Below are positions 59,700 through 64,000 of a stretch of 64,000 nt of DNA, piece by piece. The stretch lies in assembly GCA_036971615.1 (NCBI GenBank), contig JAYKKR010000033.1:186001-250000 (forward strand). The letters are read 5' to 3'. Both the position numbers and the translations under genes were made by a program. How positions within the stretch are numbered: position 1 is the stretch's first letter; the number at the start of each line of letters is the position of its first letter. A model generated the notes under the pieces. The model saw nothing but the letters and a program-made list of their open reading frames with translations. It was not told where the DNA came from and ran no database searches. Source of the DNA: Amyloporia xantha. Taxonomy: Eukaryota; Basidiomycota; Agaricomycetes; Polyporales; Adustoporiaceae.

Positions 59700-61860
59700 G
59701 ACCTGAGAGGACAATCTGGACGAAAGAGAACTTACATGACCCCCACTGAAGTCAGCTGAGCAATACTTAAGCAGGAGCCGGACTCACAGTGAATAGCGGG
59801 CAGTCTTCTAAGTAAGCACCCGTGGTTGTGAACTACTGTGCGGTGGTCCTGGATGAGCGTGGGGGACCGTACGCAAGCAGTGCCGCGGCAGTGGTGGATG
59901 GGGTTGCAGGGGTGGTAGCTGTGTCAGAGGGAGAACGTAGATAGCGAAGGCGTTGTATGAATCCCTGGAAAAGGGAAGAGAGTAAGACGCAGAGAGGATG
60001 AAGTGTGCGTGCCCGCCTATATAATAGTATACACCGGCTGTGGCCGCTGTGCGGCTTCGAAATCGCCTCGAGGCAACGAGGCGCGCCGGGGCAGTGGGGA
60101 TAGGTACTCATCGATCGCGCATATCGAGATACAGCCCCAAGCCTCAGCCGGGTCTCCTGACGACATGGCTGTCGACTGCGAGAGCGCGATGCTGAGCTCT
60201 GCATAAGTCCGACGGTCGACCTGACCATCGACACAACGTCGCGCCCTCTGCCCGATGACCTCTTGGATATGGCCTACAGCATCATTGCTTCATCATGACG
60301 TTCGACGTCACTTTGGGGGCTGTCCTGTCAAACGGCGAGAATCGTCGCAGTATGGGCAGTGGTTTATAAAGGAGTCATGTTTTGGCAGGAACATGGCAAG
60401 GTAGCCCGACAGCGCGGAGTCCCCTGACTATGCCAACACATTCAGCTCGGTCTCTCGATCACGCTAAGACATTACATGTGTCGTAAGCTGCGTACCTGGT
60501 CTGACCTTGGGCAGCGACGCTCATTCTATTCCGTCGTCCCACAACGAGCGCTCCAATCCCATTTCATACATTGTCGCATACAATGTATATGCGGCGCAAC
60601 ACAGGAGAGGTGACGAAGGGATCTGCTGCTGACATGAGAGCAGCAAGAATCGATTGCCGTGTGCTGTGACATGCGCGATGGGATTGAGATCCCTCTGATT
60701 GTTGACTGGTATGCGAAAGACATAAGCGCGAACAGCCAGAGCCAGAAACGCTGGCATGGAATCAGAAATGAACTCGATGTATTATCAAGGACGTTGCATG
60801 TAGGTGACAACACCCAGACACGCAGCTAAAGGGGTAAAAACGGCGTGGTGATCTCCTGGTCTGCGAGAGATTATACTGATGTCGAAAGACAGAACAATAG
60901 GGCAAAGAAAGGGTGAGACAGTCTGCAAATCATAACGGGAGAGGAACACAAAGCTGGAGCGACATACAATCAGAACGAGTCGATCATGCCACGGTTATTC
61001 CAATGCTGCAGAGATGAGAACCACCGAACACAAAGTCTGCTCAGGTGCGAGACGGGTGAAGGCGTTGAGACCGTTCAATGCCAGCACCGAGGTCAAAGTG
61101 CATGGCCTATATACGTGCAGAGGAGCATGCGAGTGAGAGAAAATGGACATAAGTAATCCTGAGACCAGTTGGGTGTGAACGCCTCAACGCTGAGCAGCAT
61201 AGGCTTAGTGGCCTGCCGCATCACGGTGCTCACGGCCACGGCGACCGACACCCTCCGCCCGTCGGTGCCACGTGATCTCCGGTCTCACGATGACGTTCCG
61301 CGTTTCTTCTTCAGCATGCGCTAGAGATACGCGGTCCTTTTCGACGCTGCTGCAAGCTTCAGCTTCAATATCAATCCTGGCGTCACCTCCGCCTCTCCCG
61401 GGTTAACGGTGTGCGGCTCCAGTGTGGCACCAAGTCAGTACCGCCACTGTCAGTCTCACATACGGCAATTCGCATCAACTCTCAAAATATTAATCTATGT
61501 CTAACATCCGCTCCATCCCTCAGAGCAGAGTCCCCTGCGTGTCTGTTAACAACGCGTGGCTCACACATTGGCATCTTCACATGTCCTGGTCGTCCAACAA
61601 GAATTCAGTGTGATAGTGTGATAGTCGTTACGGCTGTCCGGTCTCTAATAATACCTGCTGTTATCTCTACCTACGGTTGTTGTACAAGAACGCTCGCTCC
61701 ATCAGACAAGGGCTTTAAGAACGTAGGACGAGCTCGTTTAATGTTGTCAATACCGAACGGTACGAAGCAGTGCACTCTTGTCGGTTTAACGGAGAATCGT
61801 CACCATCAGTGACGTCTGCCGCATCATCTCGCTGGTACGTTCTTTCGAAGCTTTAGGTAT
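59700..61860. other. Upstream and distal blocks of F-box copy 3, no gene
   Basis: Conserved upstream block 60,050-60,250, distal block 60,350-60,460 and CACGTG block near 61,270. No coding region recognised. Confidence 0.4.
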
Positions 61861-62353
61861 GCACATTTGTCTGCCCTTGAGACCGTCTTGAAGTTTCTCA
61901 GGCGCGATGATCCTCTGATCGCATGTGTTCTTGAAGACCAGCTCATGGGTCGCGCAGTCATTACGTCCCATAGACGGCCGCGAGGCCATCGACAGGGAAA
62001 AGGGCGCCGAAGACGTTGCCTCAGGCTTTGGGACCGTCCTCAAGTTCCTCAAACGTGAGGACGAGCTCATGGCCCACGCCGGTGCTGCGACGGCAGCGGC
62101 AGCGGCTACGGGTAGTGAGGTGATTAACAGAAAGAAGAACGGACACGTCACGGAGGACGTCGCGTCCGGTCTATTAGGCACCGTGCTCAAGTTACTCGAG
62201 CGCGAAGATCCACTCCTTGCGCTGGCGTTCGAGAGGACATGTTGATAGCTCGTGCAGTTGCATCCTCTGATGGAAGCTACCCACTGGAGGAAGGTAGGCC
62301 ACGGTGCGAAGGATGTTGCGTCCGGCCTCGTGACTGTCTTGAAGTCCTGAGGC
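61861..62353 (+). pseudogene. Repeat-motif reading frame (TVLKFLxRED units)
   Basis: Four related segments: ALETVLKFLRRDDPL, EDVASGFGTVLKFLKREDEL, EDVASGLLGTVLKLLEREDP, and a DVASGLVTVLKS-type remnant near 62,310. Unit lengths differ and at least two frame changes separate them. No ATG, terminator or known domain could be fixed. It may be a decayed repeat protein. The opposite strand also has an open frame here but without a sensible pattern. Confidence 0.35.
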
Positions 62354-62899
62354 GGGACGGTATGTGCTTGATTGATTTTGACCAGATTTTGGTGTATGGG
62401 CACAATATGGGCACAGTATTTTTTATGATGATTATTTTACGAGGAGTATTGGTTTATCATTTTCAGTTCACGGCTGTAGGGTCGAACGTTCAAATGTGAT
62501 TGCTCTGACTTCGAGCTCATGCAAAACCAATGTGATGGAGGCTTCTGAGAGAAATCCGATTTATGGCTGTTGCCACTGAGGTGCCATGTCCATAATACAA
62601 ATGCATGGCAGCTCGTCGATGATGAGACACCGCTTTGAATGGGAATAAACAGCTCTACGAATGGTGTATATGAAAGCCTCTTAATGCGGATTGATTTGTG
62701 AAACCAGGCCGCTGCTCAAGCTCTCATGTCGTATGCCAGTCGTGAAGTAATCATTGCAAAAGTTTTATCCATTCCGACTAGTATTCGAATGTAGAACAGT
62801 CTTCAGCTGCTCATCAGTGAGTATATTTAGTTCAGACGGTGAGGTCGTTGGTCACAGTAAGTAAAAAATACAAATGATGCAATCCTCGTTGTTCCAAGC
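62354..62899. other. AT-rich intergenic stretch
   Basis: No gene, repeat or RNA structure was recognised. Confidence 0.4.
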
Positions 62900-63891
62900 T
62901 CACTGACTAGGCTTCGAGGCTCCAACGACGATTTCGCGAGTAAGATCGGACTTGAATTTACCGCTAAATTTGTCGTTAATGCTCTCCTTACATCTGAGTA
63001 AATGCCTTCATTCATCACCATCTGCTGGGCATCTTAAAGGTGCAAGCTATCAGTCTCAATGAGGCCACACATACTAGGCGACCTACAATAAGTAAACGTA
63101 GCAAGTCCAGATGCGATAGGGAAGAAAGGGGTGTCGCCATTAAAGTCTTCCGCCTTGCAGTTGCAGCACATGATGCGCAAATTCATTCTCCCTTCCTTAT
63201 CTTGCCTGTGAATGATATAGGCATATCAACGAATATACCACGCCAATATACCCACTCACTCGCACAAGCCCAGCTGAAAATCAATCGTGTGATTCTTCCC
63301 CGTGTTTTGACTGAATAGGGTGTACGCCTTCTGATTTATAGGATCTTGCAGTGCGTTGGTCGCCGCGACTAATTGCGCCTGCTCTGCGCTGTTAAATAAC
63401 TTCGAATGTTCCACGAAAAAAGAACAGCCTTGTCCACGGTTTCAATGTTGCTGGCAGGTTTGAACTTGACGAACCTAGGCGCAAGAGCGAGATTATTAAC
63501 CTAGAGATGATCGCCGTCATAAGAACACTACTGACTGGAAACCGGAGACATTCCATCCGACAGTTTCAAGAATGGACCTGTAATAGTCGTACCACTTCTG
63601 ACTTTTGTCACTTTCCAGGCGGTCGTACTTATTGTTCGCAGCCAACTGAGCGAACAAAAGCGAGTCCACAACGGCCGACTATAGGACGATGAGCTATCAA
63701 AGTTACGTATGAACAAGGTTAATAAGCACTACCTTCTGCTGGCCGTAAATATTGCCGACAAACGAGATCATTGCGGATTCGACCACCGATGCAGAATGGT
63801 TCTGGTTTGAGGCGGCTGTGGCGGGCTGGGGAGGACTCTGGACCTCGATGCCTTCAATGAACTGGAGGCGGGCTGCGATGGTCTTGTTCAT
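62900..63891 (-). CDS. Conserved-looking fungal hypothetical protein
   Basis: ATG at 63,891: MNKTIAARLQFIEGIEVQSP, then SAMISFVGNIYGQQK. An intron at about 63,694-63,732 leads to VVDSLLFAQLAANNKYDRLE, SQKWYDYYRSILETVGWNVS. After another intron (about 63,475-63,535) come FVKFKPASNIETVDKAV, NSAEQAQLVAATNALQDPIN, a Gln/Leu/Gly beta-like part, DAQQMVMNEGIYSDVR and NDKFSGKFKSDLTREIVVGA; stop at 62,900-62,902. About 310 residues, with no signal peptide or membrane segment. It looks like a widespread fungal family of unknown function. Frame changes occur in an A6 run (63,417-63,422, plus strand) and near 62,990. Confidence 0.6.
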
Positions 63892-64000
63892 GATGACAAT
63901 GAAGTGTTTGTTTCTTGTACTAGTAGCGACGACGAGGTGAAGGAGATGAAGGATCGAGATACGTTCAGAATCTTCACGTAGACATCATTTTATAGCGGTC

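Larger units (their letters stand above)
49318..61860. repeat. Degenerate tandem segmental duplication with F-box pseudogenes
   Basis: Blocks recur in the same order. GGTA(T/C)GTTCTT block: about 49,735, 57,539 and 61,834. F-box gene on the minus strand: 52.7, 55.5 and 59.7 kb. Upstream block with AGGC(G/A)CACAGGGGC and CTGCATAAGTCTGATCGTTG: about 53,160-53,330, 55,920-56,090 and 60,060-60,240. GGGCAGTGGTAGGAGAG-type block: about 54,160, 56,610 and 60,355. The unit at 55.35-57.5 kb is shortened, with the F-box 3' half missing. The first unit is split by element D. Confidence 0.7.

Overview
This window reads as an accessory, transposon-dense stretch of a filamentous basidiomycete genome, most likely an Agaricomycete. 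The evidence is genes split by short introns (about 35-65 nt, GT...AG), Plavaka and KDZ (Kyakuja-Dileera-Zisupton) transposase families, TET/JBP-type dioxygenases, a DUF6532-like gene and an F-box family. No rRNA, tRNA, CRISPR array or bacterial-type operon was seen.

Left half (1-33,774). One LTR retroelement ('A', minus strand, LTRs identical over the 583 bp visible in both copies) has inserted into a Gypsy-type gag gene whose 5' part survives at 33,775-34,925. Two large DNA transposons have then inserted into A. Element B (2,952-14,350; TIR starts CATCAGGAAAAAC, 2-bp TSD AG) carries a minus-strand Plavaka transposase and, divergently, a 2OG-Fe(II) dioxygenase gene followed by a DUF6532-like gene. 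The two starts are separated by a GC-rich minisatellite and flanked by large perfect palindromes. The KDZ element (14,431-32,941) is bounded by inverted terminal sequences and opposed arrays of an 86-bp repeat. It encodes a KDZ transposase, a convergent TET/JBP oxygenase, an HMG-box-like protein, a zinc-cluster/coiled-coil protein and two less defined proteins. Two unrelated DNA transposons in one retroelement therefore each carry their own Fe(II)/2OG oxygenase.

Middle (33,775-49,317). After the gag fragment come a small divergent multi-exon gene and one arm of a duplicated host unit. That unit is split by element D (36,840-49,317; TIR starts CACTGCACG, 3-bp TSD CTG). D contains a 1.35-kb hAT-like element (8-bp TSD) and a Copia retrotransposon (304-bp LTRs, 5-bp TSD TGAAC). 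The Copia element is itself split by element C (40,310-43,471), a non-autonomous relative of B carrying a bZIP basic-region fragment.

Right part (49,318-64,000). This is a degenerate tandem segmental duplication built around F-box pseudogenes, then a short repeat-motif reading frame, and finally a conserved-looking minus-strand multi-exon gene at 62,900-63,891.

Many otherwise clear coding regions change frame by one base, several times in homopolymers. Because A has identical LTRs yet hosts the KDZ and B elements, these indels may be assembly errors or defects that were present before transposition. Both readings are kept open.
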